Assembly: GCF_026343335.1 (NCBI RefSeq)
Contig: NZ_JAPELX010000001.1
Location: forward strand, 4,154,001-4,218,000
Length of the DNA stretch: 64,000 bases
Reading direction: 5' to 3'
Source: Streptomyces sp. NBC_00078
GTDB lineage: Bacteria; Actinomycetota; Actinomycetes; Streptomycetales; Streptomycetaceae
Part shown: positions 58,122 through 64,000 of the stretch, in pieces
How positions within the stretch are numbered: position 1 is the first letter of the stretch
Layout of the letters: every line of letters begins with the position of its first letter
The notes under the pieces: generated by a model
Seen by the model: only the letters and a program-made list of their open reading frames with translations
Told to the model about the DNA's origin: nothing
Databases searched by the model: none
Program-made: the position numbers and the translations under genes

Positions 58122-58385
58122 CTACTCGGAGAGCCGCTCCCAGACCGACTCGAACCAGTCCCGCATGCTGTCCACGAAGACCGAGCCCTCGGAGCCGGGG
58201 TCCGCGTCCTTCGCATGGTGGGTCAGGGTGGCACCGAGCCCCAGCACGTCGAGCGCGGTGACCTCGTCGCCGCCGTCCAGGACCACCGTGCGCTCGATGA
58301 CCTCGTAGAGACCGTGCAGCACCTCGGCGCCGTTGAACACGCTGGTGGGCGGTGTACTGGGGTTGCTGGCCTCAGTGGCGGCCAT
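58122..58385 (-). CDS. Stand-alone fragment of the GntR-regulator sensor domain
   Basis: The 87-residue product aligns over residues 15-87 with the extreme C termini of the two GntR proteins at 59179 and 60497. Shared landmarks are N-x-x-E-V-L-x-G-x-Y, E-R, and F-V-x-x-S-x-x-W-F-x-x-x-W-E at the end. It has no DNA-binding domain. It may be a remnant of a third regulator copy or a genuine small modulator that heterodimerises with the regulators. It lies 50 bp behind the HAD gene in the same operon orientation. Confidence 0.65.
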   Translation of the reverse strand: MAATEASNPSTPPTSVFNGAEVLHGLYEVIERTVVLDGGDEVTALDVLGLGATLTHHAKDADPGSEGSVFVDSMRDWFESVWERLSE

Positions 58386-58435
58386 ATGGCGCGCCCGCTC
58401 CGAGGCGAGGGCGGTCGAGGGGCGCGGGGCCCGCT

Positions 58436-59179
58436 CTAGCCCCGGACCGATTTCAGCAGCGGCTCCAGAGAACCGACGACCGCGTCCGCTCCGGCTTCCA
58501 TCAAAAGCTTGGCTTTCTGTCCGTTACGCGCGTAGCCGAGGAACGGGACGCCGGCCTGGAGTGCGGCCTCAAGGTCCGAGGGGGCGTCGCCGATCATCAA
58601 GGAGGCCGAAGGGGCGGCGCCCATCGCGCTCAGGGCGCGGTTGAGGCAGTGCGGGTGCGGCTTGAGGTGGTGGAGGTCCTGGGTACGGCCGTAGATGTGG
58701 GGGGTGAAGCAGGAGACCAGGTCCCGGCTCATCAGGTACTTGCGCACCACGCGCGGGGAGTTGTTGGTCGCGATGGCCAGCCGGGAGCCGATCGCCGTCC
58801 AGGTCCGTATCAGCGGGTCGGCGTACGCGGTGGGCATGGCCGAGGACGCCGCCCGCAGCTCCTCCTGGGTGAGACGTTCCTCCAGTTCCGCGACCAGGTC
58901 ACTGCCCGGGTGACGGCGATCGACGGCGCGCAGGACCACATGAGGGTCCAGGGACTGTCGCTCCGGCTCCGTCAGCAGGCCGTGCAGGCCTCTGCCTTCG
59001 AGCCACTCCACCAGTTCGGTCGCCACCCGCTCCGCCGAGTGCCCGGCGAACAGGCGGCAGATCGGACCGTCGAAGTCCCACAGCACCACACGGGCACGCG
59101 TGATCAGTTCCCGGATCTTCTCGGTGTCGGGCTCTGTGTCTTCCGCCACCGGTTCAGTCTGCGTCGTATCACTAGTCAC
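58436..59179 (-). CDS. HAD-superfamily phosphatase coupled to GntR regulator
   Basis: The 247-residue HAD hydrolase resembles phosphoglycolate phosphatase-like enzymes. The nucleophile motif is VVLWDFDGPICRLF (about residue 32-45; DFDGP), motif II is AIATNNSP, motif III Lys is in HLKPHPHCL and motif IV is LMIGDAPSDLEAA. The cap domain is helical. GTG 59179 shares its G with the last base of the GntR stop (TAGTG), so translation is coupled. The HAD enzyme probably acts on the metabolite, or its phosphorylated form, that the regulator senses. Confidence 0.87.
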   Translation of the reverse strand: MTSDTTQTEPVAEDTEPDTEKIRELITRARVVLWDFDGPICRLFAGHSAERVATELVEWLEGRGLHGLLTEPERQSLDPHVVLRAVDRRHPGSDLVAELEERLTQEELRAASSAMPTAYADPLIRTWTAIGSRLAIATNNSPRVVRKYLMSRDLVSCFTPHIYGRTQDLHHLKPHPHCLNRALSAMGAAPSASLMIGDAPSDLEAALQAGVPFLGYARNGQKAKLLMEAGADAVVGSLEPLLKSVRG

Positions 59180-60054
59180 TAGGAGAGTGTCAGGTCCGAC
59201 GTAATGGTTTCCCAGAGGGCGTCGAACCACTTCTGGGATTCCTCCACGAAGGCGGCGTCGCGCTGGCCGGCCTGCTTGGCGAAGGAGAAGAGGACGGAGG
59301 CGGAGCCGAGGGCGTCGTACATCTCCAGGGTCTGGCTCTCGTACTCCTCCTCACGTTCGGTGAGGACGTAGTACCCGAGCAGGACTTCCTCCCGGTTGAG
59401 CACGTACAGCTTGATCGGCGGGGTGAGGGGCAGGGCGCGGAAGGTGACGTGGACGTCCAGGCCGTGTGTGGAGCGCAGGGCAAGGAGGTTGTGCCGCAGG
59501 ACGTGGAGCTGTGCGTTGCGCATCGACAGCCACCGCTGGTGCACCGGGTCGTCGTCGCCCCGGCTCTCGACCAGGACCGGAAAGGCGAGGTTGATCTCCC
59601 TGGACGGCACCAGGATGCGGACGTCGATCGACTCGGGGCGGAGGTTGCCCTCATGGATCTGACGTACCGGTTCGCCGAGGGCCAGCATCAAGGTCTCCGC
59701 CGTGTGGCATACGACGTCCACGCGCACGTGCGGAGCGGAGAACGCCTCCGTCAGCCGTGGCGCCAGCCCCACCATCGTCGGCTGCGGCTCCCCCGGGGCG
59801 GGCGCCGGCGGCTCCGCGATCCGTGGCGGGCTCCCCTTGCTGACGTTGCTGAGCAACCCGTCTTCCTGGAGCGCGCGCAGGGCCTGACGCACGGTGCCGC
59901 GTTCCACCCCGAACTCGTCTGCCAGCTCGGCCTGGGTGGGCAGGCGGTCTCCGGCCTTGAGGTCACCGCTGTTGATCCGTTCCCGCAGGATGTCGGCGAT
60001 CTCCTGCGGCGTGAGCCTTCTGCTGCCGTTCACTGCCACGTTCTCCTGGGTCAC
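59179..60054 (-). CDS. GntR-family regulator with PLD-like C-terminal sensor (copy 1)
   Basis: The 291-residue protein has a GntR winged helix (LTPQEIADILRERINSGDLK; LPTQAELADEFGVERGTVRQ; about residues 12-75). A large C-terminal domain contains DVRILVPSREINLAFPVLVE and KLYVLNREEVLLGYYVLTER. This layout recalls HKD/PLD-like effector domains of TrmB-type regulators rather than FadR or UTRA domains. GTG 60054 is chosen because TAGCGT lies 6 bases upstream in a block conserved with copy 2, giving a leaderless mRNA. It is divergent from a 62-residue membrane protein gene and coupled to the HAD gene. Confidence 0.85.
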   Translation of the reverse strand: MTQENVAVNGSRRLTPQEIADILRERINSGDLKAGDRLPTQAELADEFGVERGTVRQALRALQEDGLLSNVSKGSPPRIAEPPAPAPGEPQPTMVGLAPRLTEAFSAPHVRVDVVCHTAETLMLALGEPVRQIHEGNLRPESIDVRILVPSREINLAFPVLVESRGDDDPVHQRWLSMRNAQLHVLRHNLLALRSTHGLDVHVTFRALPLTPPIKLYVLNREEVLLGYYVLTEREEEYESQTLEMYDALGSASVLFSFAKQAGQRDAAFVEESQKWFDALWETITSDLTLS

Positions 60055-60060
60055 GACCAA

Positions 60061-60066
60061 ACGCTA
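60061..60066 (-). promoter_or_regulatory. -10 of the leaderless gntR copy 1 promoter
   Basis: TAGCGT plus TTGGTC plus GTG is conserved with TAGTGT plus TTGGTT plus GTG in copy 2 (61421-61426). Conservation of the whole AGTTGTAG(C/T)GTTTGGT block supports promoter function and the chosen start. Confidence 0.6.
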
Positions 60067-60118
60067 CAACTCGGATCCATCTACGGGGAGTTGTTTGAAA
60101 CTTGTTTATGAGTAGGTA

Positions 60119-60168
60119 CCAAGTGGGGACAACTTAAGTGGAGTTGGTTGCCAACTCGATCGAGTTGG
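60119..60168. promoter_or_regulatory. Operator region between gntR copy 1 and membrane microprotein 1
   Basis: CCAAGTGGGGACAA (60119-60132) is followed 22 bp later by GAGTTGG-TTG-CCAACTC (60141-60157). The latter overlaps a perfect 18-bp palindrome, CCAACTCGATCGAGTTGG (60151-60168). The first two elements recur with the same spacing at 61479-61517. Confidence 0.75.
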
Positions 60169-60262
60169 CGGAAGTTTTGCTTCCCCTCTCCACTCGCTTC
60201 GAGTCCCCACGCAACAGCCCCCACGCACCGTCCCGCCCACGAAGCCTGAAGGGGGAACCACC

Positions 60263-60451
60263 ATGCCTGCTCTCGCCCTCCTCTCCGCCATATTCGTCGT
60301 CGGCTTCGAACAGGTCGTCAGCTGGAAGTACGGCGCCACCGGCATCATCGGCCTGCTGCTGCTCACCATAGGCATCAAGGCCAAGAACCCGGCCGTCAGC
60401 TCCATCGGGGCCGTCGTGCTCGCCCTGCTGGTCGCGGGGCCCGCTCTATGA
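60263..60451 (+). CDS. Membrane microprotein, GFEQ-WKYG family (copy 1)
   Basis: The 62-residue protein consists of hydrophobic segments at about residues 2-17, 25-38 and 45-60. Between them lie the conserved GFEQVVSWKYGATGII and GIKAKNPAVSSIGAVVL. The paralogue at 61593 shares GFEQ, WKYG, GII, GIKAKN and IGAV. No known family is recognised. It is too small for an enzyme, so a membrane regulator, channel or leader-type peptide are possibilities. ATG 60263 follows GGGGGAA. It is divergent from its gntR gene and presumably controlled by it. Confidence 0.85.
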   Translation: MPALALLSAIFVVGFEQVVSWKYGATGIIGLLLLTIGIKAKNPAVSSIGAVVLALLVAGPAL

Positions 60452-60480
60452 GCGAAGAGGCAGGCCGCGGCCTGGCCGGT

Positions 60481-60542
60481 CGCACTGTGGGAGACGTCAG
60501 CTCGTGAGCACCAGCTCCGAACTGATCGTCTCCCACAGTGCG
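60481..60542. repeat. 16-bp inverted repeat bracketing the gntR copy 2 stop
   Basis: CGCACTGTGGGAGACG (60481-60496) starts right after the stop codon of gntR copy 2. It is the exact reverse complement of 60527-60542, which is inside its coding sequence (near the WETI codons). The 30-base interval holds the last ten codons. It can form a hairpin in the mRNA and may serve as a terminator shared with the convergent microprotein gene. Confidence 0.75.
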
Positions 60543-61414
60543 TTGAACCAGAGGTGGGACTGCTCGACGAAGGTGGTGTCGCGCAGGCCGGCGCCCTGGG
60601 CGAAGGCGAACAGCATCGACTGCGTGCCCTCGGCGTCGTACATCTCCAGTTGCTCGTGGTCGATCTCCTCCTCGCGTCGCGTGAGCGTGTAGTACGCGAA
60701 GAGGGCCTCCATGCCGTTGAGCAGGTACAGCTTCACGGGCGGGGTGAAGGGCAGGGCGCGGAAGGTGACGTTCACGTCGATGCCGTGCGTGGTGCGCAGG
60801 GCCAGCAGGTTGTGCCGCAGAACCTGGCCCTGGGCGTTGCGATGGACCAGCCAGCGGCGCTGCAGCCGGCCGTCGGCGGACGCGTCCACCGGCGTCGGGA
60901 AGGCCAGTTCGATGTCGCGGCTGGGCAGCAGGACCCGGACGTCCACCTTGGCTGGTTTCAGCTGTCCCGCGTGGATCCGGCGCAGCGGTTCGCCCATGGC
61001 GAGGGTCAGGGAGACGGAGGTCAGACAGAGGGCGTCGATCTCGACGTGCGGGGCCGCGAAGGCGTCCGATATGCGCGGGGCGAGGGACACCATGGTCGGC
61101 AGCGGTGGCGCTCCGGGGCCGGTCAGGGCCTTGCCCAGGCCCAGGTCGGAGGCGACGGTCGCCGGGCTTCCCTTGGAAACGTTGGTCAGCAGGTGCTCCG
61201 ACTGCAGGATCCGCAGCGCCTGGCGTACGGCGCCGCGCTCCACGCCGAACTCGTCGGCCAGCCTCGCCTGCGTGGGCATGCGCTGACCCGGCCGCAGTTG
61301 GCCCGACGTGATGCGGGCGCGCAGCTCGTCGGCCACGTCTCGATGGGACGTCTGGGACGTCTGTGGCTTCCGTGACCTCTTTCGCCCAGTGACGGCGGCG
61401 TGTTTCGGGTCCAC
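60497..61414 (-). CDS. GntR-family regulator with PLD-like C-terminal sensor (copy 2)
   Basis: The 305-residue paralogue of the regulator at 59179 has a basic N-terminal extension (GRKRSRKPQTSQTSHRD). The winged helix follows (VADELRARITSGQLRPGQRM; MPTQARLADEFGVERGAVRQ), then the same sensor domain (DVRVLLPSRDIELAFPTPVD, KLYLLNGMEALFAYYTLTRR). It ends in FVEQSHLWFNALWETISSEL. GTG 61414 is chosen from the conserved leaderless promoter block. It diverges from the second membrane microprotein gene, as copy 1 does, but has no HAD partner. Confidence 0.85.
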   Translation of the reverse strand: MDPKHAAVTGRKRSRKPQTSQTSHRDVADELRARITSGQLRPGQRMPTQARLADEFGVERGAVRQALRILQSEHLLTNVSKGSPATVASDLGLGKALTGPGAPPLPTMVSLAPRISDAFAAPHVEIDALCLTSVSLTLAMGEPLRRIHAGQLKPAKVDVRVLLPSRDIELAFPTPVDASADGRLQRRWLVHRNAQGQVLRHNLLALRTTHGIDVNVTFRALPFTPPVKLYLLNGMEALFAYYTLTRREEEIDHEQLEMYDAEGTQSMLFAFAQGAGLRDTTFVEQSHLWFNALWETISSELVLTS

Positions 61415-61478
61415 AACCAAACACTACAACTTCCCGCCATCTTTGGGCAGTTCCAGGAATGGTGGTTATAAGCCGCTT

Positions 61479-61517
61479 CCAAGTGGAGATAAGTACAGTG
61501 AAGTTGGTGACCAACTT
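61479..61517. promoter_or_regulatory. Operator region between gntR copy 2 and membrane microprotein 2
   Basis: CCAAGTGGAGATAA (61479-61492) and AAGTTGG-TGA-CCAACTT (61501-61517) repeat the copy 1 arrangement. First-base to first-base spacing is 22 bp in both, two helical turns. The conservation points to cross-talk between the two regulators. Confidence 0.75.
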
Positions 61518-61592
61518 TTGCAACATGGTCAAACTTCAGGAGGGTTGGCCGCAACCAGGGGTCCGCCTCCCCGTCCCGAAGGAGGGACCGTC

Positions 61593-61778
61593 ATGCCGCT
61601 CATCGCCCTCGCCGTCGCCGCCCTCGCCATCGGATTCGAGCAGCTCATCCAGTGGAAGTACGGGCCCATGGGCATCATCGCCTTCGTGGCGCTGTCCGTC
61701 GGAATCAAGGCCAAGAACACCACGATCAGCGGCATCGGCGCGGTCATCCTCGTGATGCTGCTCGCCCAGTCCGGCTGA
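61593..61778 (+). CDS. Membrane microprotein, GFEQ-WKYG family (copy 2)
   Basis: The 61-residue paralogue of the protein at 60263 begins MPLIALAVAALAIGFEQLIQ, continues WKYGPMGII and GIKAKNTTISGIGAVILVML. It has three hydrophobic segments with a conserved polar hinge. ATG 61593 follows GAAGGAGGG, a strong ribosome-binding site 7 bases away. It is divergent from gntR copy 2 across the conserved operator. Function is unknown; the retained polar motifs in both copies argue against it being a random hydrophobic ORF. Confidence 0.85.
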   Translation: MPLIALAVAALAIGFEQLIQWKYGPMGIIAFVALSVGIKAKNTTISGIGAVILVMLLAQSG

Positions 61779-61815
61779 GCCCTACCGGGTTCGTCGTCCC
61801 AGGATCCGGCTGGCC

Positions 61816-61838
61816 GGGCTCCCTTCCGGAGGGGAGCC
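61816..61838 (+). terminator. Terminator hairpin
   Basis: GGCTCCC pairs with GGGAGCC (7 bp, 8-base loop), about 40 bp after the membrane microprotein 2 stop. Confidence 0.65.
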
Positions 61839-61861
61839 GGGAGCCCGCCCAGTCTGTACCA

Positions 61862-61958
61862 GCACAGCCACAACCGAACACCGACAACTGAACAGCTCCA
61901 ACAGCACAGCCACAACTGAACAGCACTAGCAGCTGAACAGCACAGTCACAACTGAAGA
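61862..61958. repeat. Three-copy 19-bp imperfect direct repeat
   Basis: GCACAG(C/T)CACAA(C/T)(C/T)GAA(C/G)A occurs at 61862-61880, 61904-61922 and 61940-61958 (periods 42 and 36 bp). Partial copies (ACAACTGAACAGC, AGCTGAACAGC) lie between. The tract is A-rich and conspicuously lower in GC than its surroundings. Confidence 0.75.
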
Positions 61959-62004
61959 GCACAGCTACGGATGAGTCGTCAGTCGTCGTCGGAGGGAAGG
62001 AGGC

Positions 62005-63258
62005 TCAGAACATGTCCGGGCACCACGGTCGCCTGGACGTACGCAGCAGGGCGTCGGCCAATCGGGCGGCGCCCGCTCGTTCTTCCCGCACCCGGCCCAG
62101 CGCCGCGAGCCGCACCACCGACTCGTCGCCCAGCCAGAGCCTCGCCAACTCCCCTGCTTCCATGGTGAGTTCGGAGCTCCGAGTGGTCGGCGTGCAGGAC
62201 GCGCCCTGCACCGACGCCTCAAGGCGGAAGCGGCCGCCCGCCAGGCCGGCCCGGTCGGTGACCTCCAGCACCAGGGAGCCCGCCCCTTCGTACGTCCGCG
62301 ACTCCAGCGCCCGTACGACATCCAGGATCCGTACCCACAGCCAGTCCGCGGCCGCCGTGATGGCGGCGGCCCTCGGGTCCGGCAGGAAGAGGGGAAGCAG
62401 GTCGTCGGGGGCCCGCCGGCCGCTCTTGACCCGGGTGACCCAGTCGATGGAGCAGAGGTGGCTCCACAGGGCTCGCTCCGCGGCCGGGGTCGCCGCGATC
62501 AGATCCCGTACGGTCGCCGTGTTCAGGGGCTTGCCGTCGCCCCACTTGTCGTCGACCTCGTACGCGGCCAGTCCCCCGACCTCGCCGTCCGCCGTGCGGT
62601 ACACGGCGAAGAACGGCTCGGTCCACTTCGCGTCGAGCCGTACGACGCCCGTGTTGACCTGCCAAAACCAGTCGTCGCGGCTTACGGCGCCGGGGGTCGC
62701 GCGGCGGACGCGGTCGTGCAGTTCGGGGCCGAGTTTGCGCGCCTCCTCGGCGTCCACGAGGTCCACGCGGCCGCCGTCCTCGGGACCGGACCAGCGGCGG
62801 TCGAGGCCGGTGCGCGGGACGTCGACGGTCCACTCGGCGGTCGAGGTGGCGGCGCCGAAGCCGTAGCGTCCGTAGATCGGGTACTCGGCGGCGATCAGGG
62901 TGGCCACGGCGTCGCCGCGCTCCTTGGCGCTCGCGAGGTCCTGGCCCATCATGCGGGTGAGCAGGCCGCGGCGGCGGTGGGTGGCGGTGACGGTGACTCC
63001 GGAGACGGCGTCGGCCGCCACGAGGGTGCCGCCGACCGCGGTGACCTCTTGGGCGAAAGAGCGGAACGTCGCCACGCAGCGGGCTCCGTCGAAGGCGCCC
63101 AGGAAGCGGCCCTGCTCGAACTGGGCGCGGCGGGCTTCGATTTCGGTCTCCGTGACGGTGGGTCCTTGCAGGAAGCCGGTTTTCACCGCGCGGAGCCACT
63201 CGGCGAGTTCGGCCTCGGCGATCGGGCGGACGTCTATGTCGGAGTGCGCGCGGGTCAT
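62005..63258 (-). CDS. Eis-like multidomain GNAT acetyltransferase
   Basis: The 417-residue protein has the Eis architecture. An N-terminal GNAT domain carries VSGVTVTATHRRRGLLTRMM (acetyl-CoA site, about residues 84-103) and AEYPIYGRYGFG. A second degenerate GNAT domain and a C-terminal sterol-carrier-like domain follow (MEAGELARLWLGDESVVRLA). The final residue Phe is the free C-terminal carboxylate used as general base in Eis enzymes. Eis proteins acetylate lysine or amino groups of aminoglycosides and peptides. ATG 63258 is probably leaderless. Confidence 0.88.
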   Translation of the reverse strand: MTRAHSDIDVRPIAEAELAEWLRAVKTGFLQGPTVTETEIEARRAQFEQGRFLGAFDGARCVATFRSFAQEVTAVGGTLVAADAVSGVTVTATHRRRGLLTRMMGQDLASAKERGDAVATLIAAEYPIYGRYGFGAATSTAEWTVDVPRTGLDRRWSGPEDGGRVDLVDAEEARKLGPELHDRVRRATPGAVSRDDWFWQVNTGVVRLDAKWTEPFFAVYRTADGEVGGLAAYEVDDKWGDGKPLNTATVRDLIAATPAAERALWSHLCSIDWVTRVKSGRRAPDDLLPLFLPDPRAAAITAAADWLWVRILDVVRALESRTYEGAGSLVLEVTDRAGLAGGRFRLEASVQGASCTPTTRSSELTMEAGELARLWLGDESVVRLAALGRVREERAGAARLADALLRTSRRPWCPDMF

Positions 63259-63264
63259 GGGATC

Positions 63265-63270
63265 ACGGTA
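63265..63270 (-). promoter_or_regulatory. -10 element of a probable leaderless promoter
   Basis: TACCGT lies 6 bases before ATG 63258 on the minus strand, with no Shine-Dalgarno. Confidence 0.45.
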
Positions 63271-63345
63271 GGTGCCCGGCGGTGAGGTGTCGCGGGTTTT
63301 CTCCCGCCCCGCCATGAGCCCGGCCCCCGCCCGGCCACGAGCCCG

Positions 63346-63484
63346 GTCCGGTGGTCACGTCCCCGAGGGCCGGCTCCACAGACCCGTCCGCGCCCAGCAC
63401 CACCAGGCTGCCCCGATGCCGGCCCTCGACGAATTCCGAACGTACGGCCTCGCAGAGGACCGGCGGTGCGACGGGCAAGGACAT
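63346..63484 (-). pseudogene. L-asparaginase II remnant (N-terminal fragment)
   Basis: The first about 45 residues (VLCEAVRSEFVEGRHRGSLV, then VLGADGSVEPALGDVTT) match the start of the Streptomyces asparaginase II family, which is normally over 300 residues and continues PVFPRSSNKP. Here the homology stops at GDVTT and the rest is Gly/Pro-rich non-homologous sequence. It is a deletion remnant. The apparent ATG 63484 is retained. Confidence 0.65.
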
Positions 63485-63506
63485 CGGCGGCGACCCTTCG
63501 GAGGCG

Positions 63507-64000
63507 TCACATCAGCAGGTCGTCGACCTGCGCTTCCCCCTCACGGTACCGGCGCGCCATCTCACCGCTGCAGTCGTCCGCGGTCCGCTGCAGCCGCTGC
63601 CGCCTCAGGGACACCTGCTGCTCGTAGCCGACGAGCCGGCCCATCGCCGCGTTCAGCTCCAGGTCGGTGCGCGCCTGAAGGTCGGAGAGTTCGACCTCGG
63701 CGAGCATGTCGGCGGCCAGTCGCCGGTACTCCTCGTTGTGCGGGGTGCCCAGGGTGACGTGGCGGGCGGAGGAACGGTGACGAGCCGGGGCGTCGGTGAG
63801 GATCTCGGACAGCCGCTCGACCACGGAACCCGCGCCCGTCGGTGAACGCCGCGCCAGCTCCGCCCGCAGGATGTCGATACGCCCCTGCAGCAGCCGCCGT
63901 ACATAGCTGAGGTCGGCCTCGTCGCGCTGGGCGTCACGGCGCAGGGTGCGCAGCTCGGCGAGGCTCAGCACGGCCAGGTCGTGCTCGGACGGATCGCGGG
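63507..64000 (-). CDS. rsiG: RsiG-like c-di-GMP-binding anti-sigma factor (5' end outside window)
   Basis: RsiG holds the sporulation sigma factor WhiG inactive when loaded with c-di-GMP. The visible 164 codons form two long antiparallel helices. Each carries the binding signature E-x3-S-x2-R-x3-Q-x3-D: EADLSYVRRLLQGRID (about 30 residues in) and EQQVSLRRQRLQRTAD near the C terminus. Two exact copies of this motif are diagnostic of the family. The frame is open to the window edge (RDPSEHDLAVLSLAELRTL), so the true start lies beyond 64000. Confidence 0.9.
   Translation of the reverse strand, partial: RDPSEHDLAVLSLAELRTLRRDAQRDEADLSYVRRLLQGRIDILRAELARRSPTGAGSVVERLSEILTDAPARHRSSARHVTLGTPHNEEYRRLAADMLAEVELSDLQARTDLELNAAMGRLVGYEQQVSLRRQRLQRTADDCSGEMARRYREGEAQVDDLLM

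Noticed and set aside
61862..61958. Direct repeats as a CRISPR array
   Set aside because: The repeats are imperfect, spacers are not of uniform length, only three copies exist and no cas gene is present.

Overview
The window is high-GC actinobacterial chromosome, almost certainly Streptomyces. Evidence: codon use is strongly GC-biased; there is a core block msiK - rlmB - cysS - ispF - ispD - carD - phoP/phoR - phoU - gpmA - mshA; PHO-box repeats separate phoR and phoU; an Xre-HbhA-DUF2516 trio is present; and an RsiG-type c-di-GMP-binding anti-sigma gene lies at the right edge. From memory this order is collinear with the S. coelicolor SCO4266 to about SCO4185 region (MsiK SCO4240, PhoP SCO4230, MshA SCO4204). 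No plasmid, phage or CRISPR feature is visible.

Layout. 0-12.3 kb: an M1 metallopeptidase lipoprotein (partial), a pentapeptide-repeat protein, a flavin amine-oxidase-like protein, a SoxR-box-controlled quinone oxidoreductase/MFS efflux operon, a very large secreted repeat protein, a rhomboid-like membrane protein, an APH-type kinase and a GNAT. 12.4-17.8 kb: nine small secreted-protein genes in four paralogous families, most followed by their own strong terminator; some share dyad elements in their leaders. 18-22.6 kb: a stand-alone condensation-domain protein, tRNA-Thr, msiK and a sugar nucleotidyltransferase. 22.8-29.2 kb: DoxX protein, RlmB, CysS, IspF, IspD, CarD. 29.8-36.6 kb: a lipoprotein, PhoP-PhoR and PhoU (phosphate response), a cysteine-rich microprotein and a NarL-type two-component pair. 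36.7-51 kb: Gpm, MFS, DUF2000/AraC pair, methyltransferases, a Tat-exported beta-helix protein, MshA (mycothiol), an NlpC/P60 hydrolase, a receiver-PP2C phosphatase, DUF2516, HbhA-like and Xre proteins. 51-64 kb is accessory: a decayed IS3-family element, a translationally coupled secreted/cytosolic pair, a HAD protein, a frameshifted RraA homologue, a tandem-kinase protein, a duplicated GntR-regulator/microprotein module, an Eis-like acetyltransferase, an asparaginase remnant and rsiG.

How parts work together. SoxR probably induces the oxidoreductase and efflux pump in response to redox-active compounds. PhoRP, autoregulated through the PHO box, responds to phosphate limitation. MsiK energises several sugar ABC importers. 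MshA starts mycothiol synthesis. Two regions look least described. One is the secreted small-protein cluster (C-x42-C and C-x24-C proteins, chaplin/rodlin-like in style but not in signature). The other is the 58-62 kb module: two GntR-type regulators with a shared C-terminal sensor domain, each divergent from a 61-62-residue membrane microprotein and sharing operators with identical 22-bp spacing. The regulator of the first copy is coupled to a HAD phosphatase and precedes a truncated sensor copy and a two-domain kinase.
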